A DNA stretch of 64,000 nucleotides from Cavia porcellus (lineage: Eukaryota; Chordata; Mammalia; Rodentia; Caviidae), in contig NW_026947492.1 of assembly GCF_034190915.1 (NCBI RefSeq), positions 19,001,501 through 19,065,500 on the forward strand, read 5' to 3'. Of the stretch, positions 47,248 through 56,397 are shown piece by piece. Under the pieces are notes generated by a model. The model was not told the origin of the DNA and did no database searches. It saw nothing but the letters and a program-made list of their open reading frames with translations. The position numbers and the translations under genes were made by a program. Positions within the stretch are counted from its first letter, which is position 1. Every line of letters starts with the position of its first letter.

Positions 47248-47436
47248 GTAAGTTAATTTCCAGCACACTGTGTGTAAAGATGCAGGTAAAAAATACAGAT
47301 AAACTAGCTGAGCAAAATATTTTAGTAATTTGTATGATCACCATATTATTTTGAGATGATTTTAGAAATTACATGGAAAACCTAGAGCGTTGCTGTTACC
47401 TAACATTCTATATTTGTTACTTATGTTTTCTTTTAG

Positions 47437-48420
47437 AAGGTAAAATTCAAAAATCCATTATTTGAGGTAATGGAAGAGAAAGAACAAAATCAGCTGGGCT
47501 GTCAGAGTGTTCAGAGTATTCCACCAGAATCCCAGGGTGATTTGAAGAATGTCCAGAGTGTCACTCCTGAAGATCAGAGCGTTGAGCCCGATACCCAGGT
47601 TGCTAAGCTAGCAGTTCTGGCTGCTGAGCCAGAAGGCCAGGCTACTGAGACAGAAACTCAGGACATTATGGTAAAAGCCTGTAATATCGAGCTCGAAGAT
47701 GGAAATACTGAGTTGGGAGCCCAGGATTTTCTACCCAAAGACCAGGGTATTCTACCCAAAGACAGTTGTGTTTTCCCTGAAAGTCAGAATACTCTATGCA
47801 AATATCAGGACCAGAATTTTCTGCATAAAGACAAAGATTGTCTACCTACAAACCAGCATGTTTACTCTGAAGAACAGGATATTCCACTCAAATGTCAGGA
47901 TGAGGCTTTTCTATCTGAAGACCAGGATTTTTGTCATAGAGACCAGTGTGTCCTTCCCAAAGACCAGAATATTCTGTCCAACTGCCAGGATCAAGACTTT
48001 CTACTTAAAGGCCAGAGTTTTTTACCTGGAAGCCAGTGTGTTCTTCCTCAAAACCAAGATATTCTACCCAAATGTCAGGACCAAGACTTTGTACCTGAAG
48101 ACCAGTCTTTTCTACGCAGAGACCAGTGTGTTCTTCCTCAAAACCAGAATATTTTACCTAAATGTCAGGACCAAGAGTTTGTACCTGAAGATCAGTATTT
48201 TCTACCCAGAGACCAATGTGTTCTCCAAAATGAAAATATTATACCTAAATGTAAGGATCAAGACTGTCTACCGAAAGGCCAAAAATTTCTCTCCAAAGAC
48301 CACAGTATAATACCCAACTGTCAAGATCAAGATCTTCTTCCCAAAGACCAGAGAGTTCTTCCTAAAGACCAGAATACTCTAGGCCAATGTCAGAAGCAGA
48401 ATTTTCCATCCAAACATCAG
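47437..48420 (+). CDS. CCDC15: CCDC15 coding exon 5 (large tandem-repeat exon)
   Basis: Acceptor TTCTTTTAG at 47435-47436, donor CAG|GTAAAA at 48421; 984 nt, 328 codons, phase 0/0. It begins KVKFKNPLFEVMEEKEQNQL, a family motif, followed by an acidic Gln/Glu/Thr-rich part. From about residue 80 it becomes a tandem array of 8-15-residue units of the type (D/N)Q-x-(I/F/V)-L-P-K-(D/C)-Q, grouped into super-units of about 30 residues (for example CVLPQNQDILPKCQDQDFVP). Cys recurs at fixed places in the units. The human protein has the same style of array. Its role is unknown to me; it is probably extended and possibly a binding surface in the centriole. If unspliced, translation would stop at 48427-48429. 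Confidence 0.95.
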
Positions 48421-48667
48421 GTAAAATAGTAGGAAGGAGATTTAAGAAGAAGAAATGAGCTACTGCAGGTTAGCAACTTAGAACTACTTGGAGTGGGGTT
48501 TGTAAGGATTACATTGTATCTGATACAGAGATCCATCGTTAGAAAATAGTTTCCTGATTGATTTCTTAAAACTGCAGGGTTCATACTAAGTGTTAAAGTA
48601 TTATCAGCACATATTACCCCATCTGGACAGTTTATTTACTTACTTTCTTATTTTTACTCTTCATTAG

Positions 48668-48829
48668 GGAAACTATTTCTGTCAGCCAACCTCTGCTTTG
48701 ACAGCTGAAAGATGGAAAAAGGAGTGGCCTACAAGTGCCCAGCAGTATCTTGCACTTTCACTCGGGTTCCAAGGCCAGTCTTCCACCAGTCATCAGCTAG
48801 AGCAGAAGGAAGCAGGGGACCCACAGGAA
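48668..48829 (+). CDS. CCDC15: CCDC15 coding exon 6
   Basis: Acceptor CTTCATTAG at 48666-48667, donor GAA|GTAAGT at 48830; 162 nt, 54 codons, phase 0/0. The peptide starts GNYFCQPTSALTAERWKKEW, then PTSAQQYLALSLGFQGQ, and ends DPQE. The WKKEWPTSAQQYLALSLG block looks conserved and folded compared with the low-complexity repeats before it. It lies 247 bp after the repeat exon, in line with the compact exon spacing of this part of the gene. Confidence 0.88.
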
Positions 48830-48962
48830 GTAAGTTAGTTAGGGTGCGGCTAGACAGAGGTGCCCTTCACACTGTGACTTCAGGTTAACTCTACATTTCT
48901 TACTGAAACCTCAAGTCTTAAGTTAACAGTTAATTTTTTGTGTTTACTTTATTAGAAAGCAA

Positions 48963-49096
48963 ATTCAAAGCAGCCACCATCCCTTCTGATAGTCAGACGG
49001 GGGTGTCTGTACTCTGGATGACCACTGGGATTCAAAGCAGCCAGCATCCCTTTTGGTAGTTAGGTGGGGGAGCTTCCTCTGGACGGCCATTGGGAT
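48963..49096. repeat. 67-bp tandem duplication in CCDC15 intron
   Basis: Two diverged copies both start ATTCAAAGCAGCCA (48963 and 49030) and both end near CCATTGGG or CCACTGGG. No known SINE matches. An acceptor-like TTATTAG precedes it, but no exon is supported. Confidence 0.75.
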
Positions 49097-49365
49097 CTGT
49101 CAGGCATCATCAGGTGTCCACCAGGGACAAAGCGGAACAGGAAAGGGGTGGCCATTAGCCAAAAATAGAGGTTTTGAGGGTTGAGTTTTGAGCTTCCAAA
49201 GTTTGTTAAACTTCAGAACTGACCAAAAGCATGGTTTCTGTTTTATTTCATAATATATTACCCTGAGTTAAATTATAGGCTTTGTTCTCCATAAAGCCTA
49301 TCTCATCACTATCATAGCACTGCTACTGAGTGCTTTCTAGTTGGTGGATTTTTTTCTTCTTTTAG

Positions 49366-49549
49366 AAAGTTCACTTTAAGAAGGATCCACTCTCTGATGT
49401 GACAGGTGAGAAAGGGGGAGAAGAGAGGTGGGCCAGTGGCGCAATGGATAACGCGTCTGACTACGGATCAGAAGAAAGGGGGAGAAGACTTTGCTCTGGC
49501 AAGTTAGCAGTGTCAGCCTTCTAAACCCCAGTTCCAGAACTTCATTAGA
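49366..49549 (+). pseudogene. CCDC15: CCDC15 coding exon 7, disrupted by a tRNA-fragment insertion
   Basis: Acceptor CTTCTTTTAG at 49364-49365; donor AGA|GTAAGG at 49550. The 184-nt exon starts KVHFKKDPLSDVTGEKGGE, then runs into inserted sequence (49425-49488, 64 bp) that shifts the frame and gives a TAA at 49522. Without the insertion it would be 120 nt, 40 codons, phase 0/0, with tail words FAL, QCQPSKPQFQNFIR and a TAG (49505-49507). I recall the human protein having a matching KVHFK...EDFSLA...QC.P.K segment with Tyr at the stop position, directly before the part encoded by coding exon 8. The exon therefore carries two lesions and probably cannot be used. Its 0/0 phase means skipping would leave the rest in frame. 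A CAG|GTGAGA cryptic donor at 49406 would give a frame-breaking 40-nt exon. Confidence 0.72.
49409..49488 (+). mobile_element. Tailless retro-inserted 5' fragment of tRNA-Arg(ACG)
   Basis: 49430-49475 equals the first 46 nt of mammalian tRNA-Arg(ACG) as I know it (starts GGGCCAGTGGCGCAATGG, anticodon loop CTACGGA), then stops matching. AGAAAGGGGGAGAAGA is present at 49409-49424 and 49473-49488 as a 16-bp target duplication. Five bases (GAGGT) precede the tRNA 5' end. There is no poly(A). The 3' junction overlaps the duplication by AGA, as if reverse transcription was primed on microhomology. Confidence 0.92.
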
Positions 49550-49842
49550 GTAAGGAAAGCAGCATGAAAGAAGTGGGAAGTAAAGTAGCTAGGTTTTATA
49601 AATTTTTAGCAACTGTTGATTTGAAATACAGGATCAGGAACTTTGGGGCTAAACTAAAAGTATCTCTTTGATTCCTTCTCATATTAGTAGGATGATAGTT
49701 CTACATATTAGGACCACGTTCTTGCTTCAAGAAGGATGCACAGGGTATTAAGCTCTGATCAACTCAATTCCTGTTGGTCTTTTCTTTTTCTCTCATCTGC
49801 CACACACCTAATGGTACAAAAGATCCTGTTTTACTGAACTAT

Positions 49843-49967
49843 AAAAATGAAATCAAGGCTGGGGATTTAGCTCAGCGGCATAAGTGCCTGTCTTGCAAGC
49901 AGGCAGTCGTGAGTTCGATCCCCGGTACCAATAAAAACGAAAAAGACAAAAAAAAAAAATGAAATCA
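49843..49967 (+). repeat. Young ID-like SINE with 13-bp target duplication
   Basis: AAAAATGAAATCA at 49843-49855 and 49955-49967 flanks a near-consensus sense copy: GGCTGGGGATTTAGCTCAGC, TTGCAAGCAGGCAGTCGTG, GAGTTCGATCCCCGGTACC, then an A-rich tail with AAAAAGAC. Confidence 0.96.
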
Positions 49968-50104
49968 GTTCTGCCATTTGACAGGCCGATAGATCAGTTA
50001 GTATGTTTTGGTTTACTGTGATCATTCTCTAACCCTTGCTGACTCCCACAGCATTACTGCAAGTGTACTGACCATCCTTGAACAAGTTAGGAGTTAGGAA
50101 GAAG

Positions 50105-50285
50105 CAGCAACGGTGACTCATGCCTGTCATGTTACCACTTGGGGAGGCTGAGACGAGAGGATTCCAAGTTTGAGTGCAGCCCAGGAACTTAGTGAAAACC
50201 TGTCTCAAAAATAAATAGTGAGAATAGGGGTGGGAATGTAGCTGTAGACCCTGGGTTCAATCCCCAATACTGGAAAAAGAAAAAA
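50105..50285 (+). repeat. B1-dID dimer SINE
   Basis: B1 half (ACGGTGACTCATGCCTGTCA, GGGGAGGCTGAGACGAGAGG) then an ID half (GTGGGAATGTAGC, GGGTTCAATCCCCAATACTG) and an A-rich tail. Confidence 0.8.
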
Positions 50286-50477
50286 GGGTTTCTGAAACTT
50301 TTCTAACTGTGGTTTGGGATTCAGAGTTAAACTATAGAATTGGATTAAAAGTATAGTATCTTTACTCATCTCAAAACTTGTAAGAATATTCTTATCTACT
50401 ACCTTTGCTGAAATCTACAAAAATTAGCTGTTATCCTGGAAAGGTTTTTTTATTCCCCCTTTTTGTTATTCCTTTAG

Positions 50478-50597
50478 AACAGATTTCTCAACCAAACCTC
50501 ATCTTTTATGAGTGAAGAAAGAATGAAAGAGGAATCACCTCTAGATTATCATCAGTCTGTTCCAGCTAAGATCCAGTACGAACCCTCTGGAGAACAG
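50478..50597 (+). CDS. CCDC15: CCDC15 coding exon 8
   Basis: Acceptor TATTCCTTTAG at 50476-50477, donor CAG|GTAGAG at 50598; 120 nt, 40 codons, phase 0/0. The other two frames contain stops, which fixes phase 0. The peptide starts NRFLNQTSSFMSEERMKEES and continues PLDYHQSVPAKIQ to SGEQ. The SFM-x-EER-(M/V)-(K/R)-EE-x-PLDYHQ segment agrees with the human protein as I recall it. In frame it can join to coding exon 7 (if intact) or directly to coding exon 6. Confidence 0.88.
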
Positions 50598-51987
50598 GTA
50601 GAGCAGCATAGAGAAGGCGTGAGCAAAAATATGGTGAACATTGAAATTTTTAAAAAATTACTACAGTAAAAGATCCATTCCTTCTTAACACCCTCAAAAC
50701 ATTGCCCCTTGCTTTGAACACACTCTTCCCATCATTTTTAGCACTTTCTGAAGTCGCTCTTTAAAGCTCTGTTTCATGAGTGTCTTTAGTTTTGCTGTGT
50801 GGCTGCTTCAATGCCCTGATTTAATTCAAAATTTTCGTCTTTTATAATCATTTTGCCTTTGGAGAAGAGCTAGAGGGTGCCCAGTGCCAGTCCAGTGAGT
50901 GAGGTGGATGAGGACGGACTGTCATGTTTCTGTTTGACAGCAATCGTCTCTAAATGTTTGATAAATGCAGGCTGTTCCACATGCATGCTGAATGTTTAGA
51001 TCAAGAAATATATTAAGGTGAAAGACACATTGCCACTAGTCCTTCCCCAAAATGCTTCAAACATACTTACCCTGTCATTTTTGTTGTGTTTTTTACTACA
51101 ATAAAAGTTTTTTATAAATTTAAACATTCACCATTATTTTTTGATCACCCATTATACTTTCTAAATGAGAAATAAGACTAATTATTTAAGATTGGATGGG
51201 AGTTTATTGAGCTAGCTTGTGTATGAATTATGTAGAAGTAAGGCCTCCAGAGTTAGGCGAAGAGTAAAATAAAATGTTTTTAGGTATATTGAAATGTGCC
51301 AAAATCTCTAATTCGCTTTAGAATGTTCCTGGAAAAGTTGGAAAAAAGATTAAAAGGTGAAATACTGCTAATTGTTCAAGTTGAGTGATGTCTACCTTGG
51401 GCTTTATCGTATTTTTTTCCTCTTCAGTGTACGGTTGGAAGTGTTTATGTTACATGCACACAAGCAGGTACACATAGATATGCAAACACACCTAACTGTT
51501 GTGTTATCCTCACCTAGAGTCATCATTCTGGGATTGTAACTGGAGTCTGTTTGCTCTATTTCTGTTTAGACAGTCAGTTTTATATTTTGTTACTCTTTTA
51601 GAGCAAGTATATCAAACAACTTTGATCTTTGGAGATATGGGCGATAGGGAGAGAAGCTGCTTCTGGAGAGCTATTGAGGGTTTGTCTAGTATTCAAGACC
51701 TGGTGTTTCCTGGAGAATAAGGAAAATGAAATAGAAGTGATAAGTAAGTAGCCGAGAGTAAAGTATTTAGGTTTTGGCTCAAGATCAAGGCAGTGTAGAA
51801 ATGCTTCAGAGATTAGTGTTAAAGACAGTAATAATGGGCAGAGAACGTTCGTCCTGTTCTGTGATGTATCACACCACCCTGATTGATTGAAACTACCTTT
51901 GGCCTGTTCAGCTGAAGCTTGTTTTGTTGCTAAAGAACTCACGTTCCTACTTGGATAATTTATGTTGTTGTTCATGTTATCTTTCAG
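50598..51987 (+). other. CCDC15: CCDC15 intron after coding exon 8; mostly unique
   Basis: About 1.4 kb with little recognisable repeat content. Open frames here (73 codons on +, 130 on -) lack family resemblance and splice context. Nothing else is seen. Confidence 0.6.
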
Positions 51988-52110
51988 CACAGGAACTGTG
52001 GGCCAGCATCACATGATATGACAAATGAAAGCGGGAGAAAGGACTTACTTCCAGAGTGTTCTGGACATGCTTTACATGAAATCCAGGATTGTGGTTCTGC
52101 CAGAGAGCAG
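51988..52110 (+). CDS. CCDC15: CCDC15 coding exon 9
   Basis: Acceptor ATCTTTCAG at 51986-51987, donor CAG|GTAGAG at 52111; 123 nt, 41 codons, phase 0/0. The other frames are stopped. The peptide starts HRNCGPASHDMTNESGRKDL and ends EIQDCGSAREQ. It is polar and low in hydrophobics, so probably unstructured. It ends REQ, and the previous exon ends GEQ; both share the donor context CAG|GTAGAG, which may hint at an old exon duplication. I have weaker recall of this part of the human protein, so the assignment rests mainly on splice signals, phase and open frame. Confidence 0.78.
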
Positions 52111-52427
52111 GTAGAGCGCAGTATAATAAACAGTAAGCAACACAAAGTAGATTTATGAGTTTGGTCTGGGCTGTCAGAGCTATGTTACTAACAAAGATGA
52201 TGATGGTAGTGTTCTCTTATTATTATTAGCATTATTGTTATTGTAATAACAACTTGTTCTCATTGGGTTACTTATCATAGCCACAATAGTTTTACAAGTT
52301 TGTATAAGTCTCTCATTTAATTCTTGCAATTACTCTGGAAGATAGATACTAATATCCTTCTTTTATAAATGAAATTTGAAATTGCTTTGCGGATGGAATT
52401 AAGATTTTTAAGAATAGTAAGAAAGGG

Positions 52428-52515
52428 GCCCGGGATTTAGCTCAGTGGCAAAAGTGCCTGCTTGGCAAGCATGAGGTTGAGTTTGATCCCCCGTATCCCC
52501 CTCCCTCCAAAAAAA
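52428..52515 (+). repeat. ID-like SINE
   Basis: GGGGCCCGGGATTTAGCTCAG, GCCTGCTTGGCAAGCATGAG, GAGTTTGATCCCCCGTATCC. Confidence 0.88.
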
Positions 52516-52681
52516 GAATAACAAAAAAGTATACTGGCTACTTTTGTATCATAGTATGGAAGAATACTCTGACCTATTTAGATTACTTCAGGGTTATTAC
52601 TGAAGCTTGTAGCATTATCACTACAATTATTTCAGTGCTCACAATTTGATAAGTGCTGTTTATAAGTTACATATTATACAG

Positions 52682-52786
52682 AAAGCATCTGTTGGGACTG
52701 CTGAACTACAGCAAGGGAATTTGCTTGTGGACAACCATCAGCATCCTGCACCCAGAGTCCAGAGAGGCCCTTGCAGCGGACCACAG
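52682..52786 (+). CDS. CCDC15: CCDC15 coding exon 10 (last seen in window)
   Basis: Acceptor ACATATTATACAG at 52680-52681, donor CAG|GTACAG at 52787; 105 nt, 35 codons, phase 0/0. The peptide is KASVGTAELQQGNLLVDNHQ then HPAPRVQRGPCSGPQ. It is polar and Gln/Pro-rich. A second frame is also open, so the frame choice rests on the phase-0 rule of all other exons. The C-terminal part of the protein (a Lys/Glu/Gln-rich coiled coil and a Cys-rich end, from family knowledge) has no exon here and must lie beyond 64 kb. Confidence 0.7.
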
Positions 52787-52904
52787 GTACAGCAGACATC
52801 AGAGTATGGGAGTAGAACTTGGATGCAATGTCAGTGTCTGCCAGGCTGAGAGGGGCAAGGCTGATCACAGGCAGCTTCCTGTTTTATTTATAAGCTATTT
52901 CAAG
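52787..52904 (+). other. CCDC15: CCDC15 intron sequence before the L1 block
   Basis: Unique-looking intron; no further exon. From 52905 to the window end the intron is almost wholly L1. Confidence 0.6.
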
Positions 52905-53817
52905 GTTATTTTATTATTTTTTAAACTTTTAGTTATTATTATTATTTGCAGGACACAGTGGTTACATTCATCAAGGGGAACATGTTTATAACACATCTTA
53001 ATTCTTTTTTATTCCCCTTTCTCTGCCTTCCCTCCATTCTTTGGTCCCTTCTTCATTTGCAGAAGATCTGTCTTCATGCTGCTTATTGTCTTTTATTTTG
53101 CTCTTTATGTATACTTTGGGTTTCTCATGTAAGAGAAACCATGCAATATTTAAGTTTGTGTGTCTGATTTATTTTAATTAATGTTAATCTTAAGGTGTAC
53201 CTATTTTCCTATAAATAACTCAGACTTACTCTTTGATAGCAAAGTAGTGTTCCATTGTTCACATTTTCTTTCTCCATTCATCTGTTTCATGTGTTTTGAT
53301 TTTATTTTTTGTTGTTGTTTGGAGACAGGATCTTGCTATGTATGTCAGGCTAGTCTTGAAACTCATTTTGTTGATAGATATAAAGGTCATTTCCAAAATT
53401 TATATGTTGTAAGTTGTCCTGCTTATAAACATGACTATGCATGTATCATTGTAATATGATGTCTATAACTTTTGCAGGAAGATATCTAAAAGAATGGCTG
53501 GGTCAAATAAAATTTCTTTTAGTTTTTAAGGTATCTTCAATAGTGATTTTCATAGTAATTGCATTAGTTTACATTCCCACCAACAATGCCCAAGAGTTCC
53601 TTTTTCCCCCACAGCCTTCCCAGCATTTGTTACTATTTGATTTCTTAATGGAGTAAGATAGAATCTTAGTATTGTTTTAATTTGCATTTTTCTAATGGCC
53701 AGATATGTTGAATATCTTTTATGTGTTTATTGGCATTGATAATGCTTCTGAAAAGTATCTGTTCCATTTTAGGTGCCCATTTTTAATTGAATTGGATTTT
53801 ATTTTATTTTATTTTAT

Positions 53818-53899
53818 TTTTTGGTACCAAGGATCAAACTCACAACATTGTGCTTGCCAGGCAGGCGCCTAATGCCACTGTGCTAAATTCCCAGCCCCT
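53818..53899 (-). repeat. ID-like SINE
   Basis: TTTTTTGGTACCAAGGATCA, GCTTGCCAGGCAGGCGCCTA, CTGTGCTAAATTCCCAGCCC; T-rich (TTTTA)n tail before it. Confidence 0.88.
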
Positions 53900-54600
53900 T
53901 TTTTTAATTTTAAAGATAATAAAACAAAGCAAAACGAAACAGAACAGAGCAAATCAGAGCAAAACAATGCAAGTAACACAGGACTTCAGAACAAGACAAC
54001 AAGATATCAACAATGGCTACCATAATGTTTCTTGTTTTCTTTGAAATAGTTGCTCATATCTTCACACACAAGAAGTTAATACAAATCAAAATAGTATAAA
54101 AGCTATCAAAATAAAAGAATGAGAGCCTTACAGGCCTTTAAAACCAGACACTAAGAAATCAGTGATGGCTACTGTAATGTCTCTTGTTTTCTTCAAAATA
54201 GCAGTCCATACCTTCATGCATTTTGAAATCAAGTAATTGGAAACAGACTAAAACCAATCAAAACCAAGAATAAAAGTATCATTGGACTTCAAAACAAAAT
54301 GATAGGAAATCATCAGTGGCTACCATGATGTCTCATTTTCTTCAGTGTAGCCGTTTGTACCATCACACCTACTAAAATCAGTTATTTTAAAGTCTTTAGG
54401 TGAAGGCATATATAAACCTATACATGTACATCTGTCTTTTCTGTATTAGAAGGAAAAGCAAAACGAAACAAAGTATAAGAAAAACAAGAGTCAAATAATT
54501 ATAACAAAGAGCCCAAAACAATAACAGTGTAGGCTTTCAAAACCAGGTGGTAGGAATGCAACAAATTTTGTTGTTTTGCATTGTTATCTTCAAAAGTTTT
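53900..54600 (-). repeat. L1 3' UTR tandem units (about 145 bp)
   Basis: Units share the order: TTCAAAACAAGATAATAGG-like word, ATCAACAATGGCTACC, ATGTCTCTTGTTTTCTTC, a TACCTTCACACA-like word, then an ACAAAACCAATCAAAACC-like A/C-rich part. I count about four to five diverged units here and about three at 29350-29830. Confidence 0.65.
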
Positions 54601-56257
54601 ACTCAAATTACCAGATACAGATCAACACAAAGTTGATCTAATCCTATGGGTGTTAACTGTTTTGTTCCAAGAACTAATAGAATTAGTAGTACAATCACCT
54701 TAGTAATTTCTAAGTGTATATATACTAATTTATATCTTTTTTCATGCCATAGTCTGTTTGTGAGTATTTTATTGAGGATTTTTGTATCTATGTTCATTAG
54801 GGAGATTGGCTGATAGTTCTCTATTTTGGTCGGGTTTTTCTCTGGTTTTGGTATTGGGATAATACTTGCTTCCAGGAATGAGTTAGGGAGAATTAATTCC
54901 CTTTCAGTTTCATTGAAGAGTTTGAGGAGTGCTGAAATTTAAGTCTTCCTTGAATTTCTTAGAGAATTCTGCTGTGAACCTATCAGGACCTGGGCTTTTC
55001 TTCATTGGTTCTAATTACATTTTCAATTTCATTAACTGAAATTGGGTTACTCAGCAGTTTTACATCTTGTTGATCCAGCTATGATAATTCATATGTTTCT
55101 AGGAATCTGTCCATTTCTTCTGTTTTCAAAGTAGGTATTGATGCTCTTCTGTATTTCCACAGGGCTGTAGTGATTTTGTCCTTTTCATTCTTTATTGTAT
55201 GAATTTGAGTGTTTCTTTCCTTTTTAAAATACGGTTGGCTAGGGGCTTATCAATTTTATTTATTCTGTCAAAGAACCAACTCTTTGATTTGTTAATTCTT
55301 TGTATTGTTTTCTTAGTCGCTATTGTGTTGATTTCCACTCTGATCTTTATAATTTTCTCTCTTCTTTTGACTTTGGACTTGACTTGCCCTGCTTTTTCTA
55401 GATGGTTGAGGTATAGCATCAGGTTGTTTATTTGTGTTTGTTCTGTTTTCCTGATGTGGGAAGTCACTGCAATAAATTTCCCTGTAAGGACTACTTTCAT
55501 TGCATCCCACAGTTTCTGGTAAGTTGTATTTGTATTTTCTTTTACTTGTAGCTATTGTTTAATTTCTTCTGTGATCCATTGACTTCTGTGATCCATGGGT
55601 TTATGGAGTCTTTGTGGTTTCTTTTGTCATTACTTTCCAGTTTTATACTACTATGATCAGATAATATGCATGCAATAATTTCAATCCTTTTGCATTTACT
55701 TAAGTGTGTTCTGTGGGCTAGTATACGGTCTATTTTAGAGAATCTCCCATGTGAAGCTGAGAAGAATGTATATTCAGTTGTTGTTGGATGGGACACTCTG
55801 TACATGTCTGTTAAGTCCATTTGTTCACAAGTGTGATTCAGTTCTTTTATTTCTTTTCTGATTTTTTGCTTTGTTGATCTGTCTCTCTGTGTCAATGGGT
55901 GTTAAGGTTTCCTGTTATAATTGTGTTATTGCTTACTTGATTTTTCATTTCTGTTAATATTTATTTTATATAGCTGGGTTCTCTCAGATTTGCTGCATAT
56001 ATATTTAAAATTGTTATCTCTTCCTCTTGAAGTTTTCCCCTAGTCAGTATGTAGTAACCTTCTTTATCTCTTGATCATTTTTGGTTTGAAGTTCACATTG
56101 TCTGCAAACAGAATACCTACCCTGCTTTTTTGGGGGGTCTTGTTGCATGAAGTACTGTTTTTCATCCTTTGACTTTCAATCTATGAATTTGCTTTTGGAT
56201 TAGATGGGTTTCTTGTATACAGCATATGGTTGGGTGTTGGTTCTTGATCCATTCTTC

Positions 56258-56397
56258 CATTCTGTTTCTTTTCTCTTTATGTACTTATTTATTTTTTAAT
56301 TTATTTTTGGTGCCAGGGATTGATCTTACAACCTCGCGCTTGTTAGACAGGCACTTAGGCCATTGAGCTAAATCTTTGGCTTCATTCTGTTTCTTTT
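56258..56397 (-). repeat. ID-like SINE with 15-bp target duplication
   Basis: CATTCTGTTTCTTTT at 56258-56272 and 56383-56397 flanks an antisense copy (GGTGCCAGGGATTGATCTTA, GCCATTGAGCTAAATCTTTG). Confidence 0.93.

Noticed and set aside
48955..49190. Possible extra CCDC15 exon after TTATTAG at 48957
   Set aside because: In phase 0 it stops after about 21 codons and no donor precedes the stop; the sequence is a tandem duplication without family resemblance.
49366..49405. A 40-nt exon using the CAG|GTGAGA donor at 49406
   Set aside because: It would break the frame: phase 1 entry into coding exon 8 hits a stop. The 120-nt ancestral exon with the AGA|GTAAGG donor fits better.
49857..49925. tRNA-like sequence with A and B boxes
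   Set aside because: It is the head of an ID-like SINE with an A-rich tail and target duplication, not a tRNA gene. The same applies to the other ID copies.
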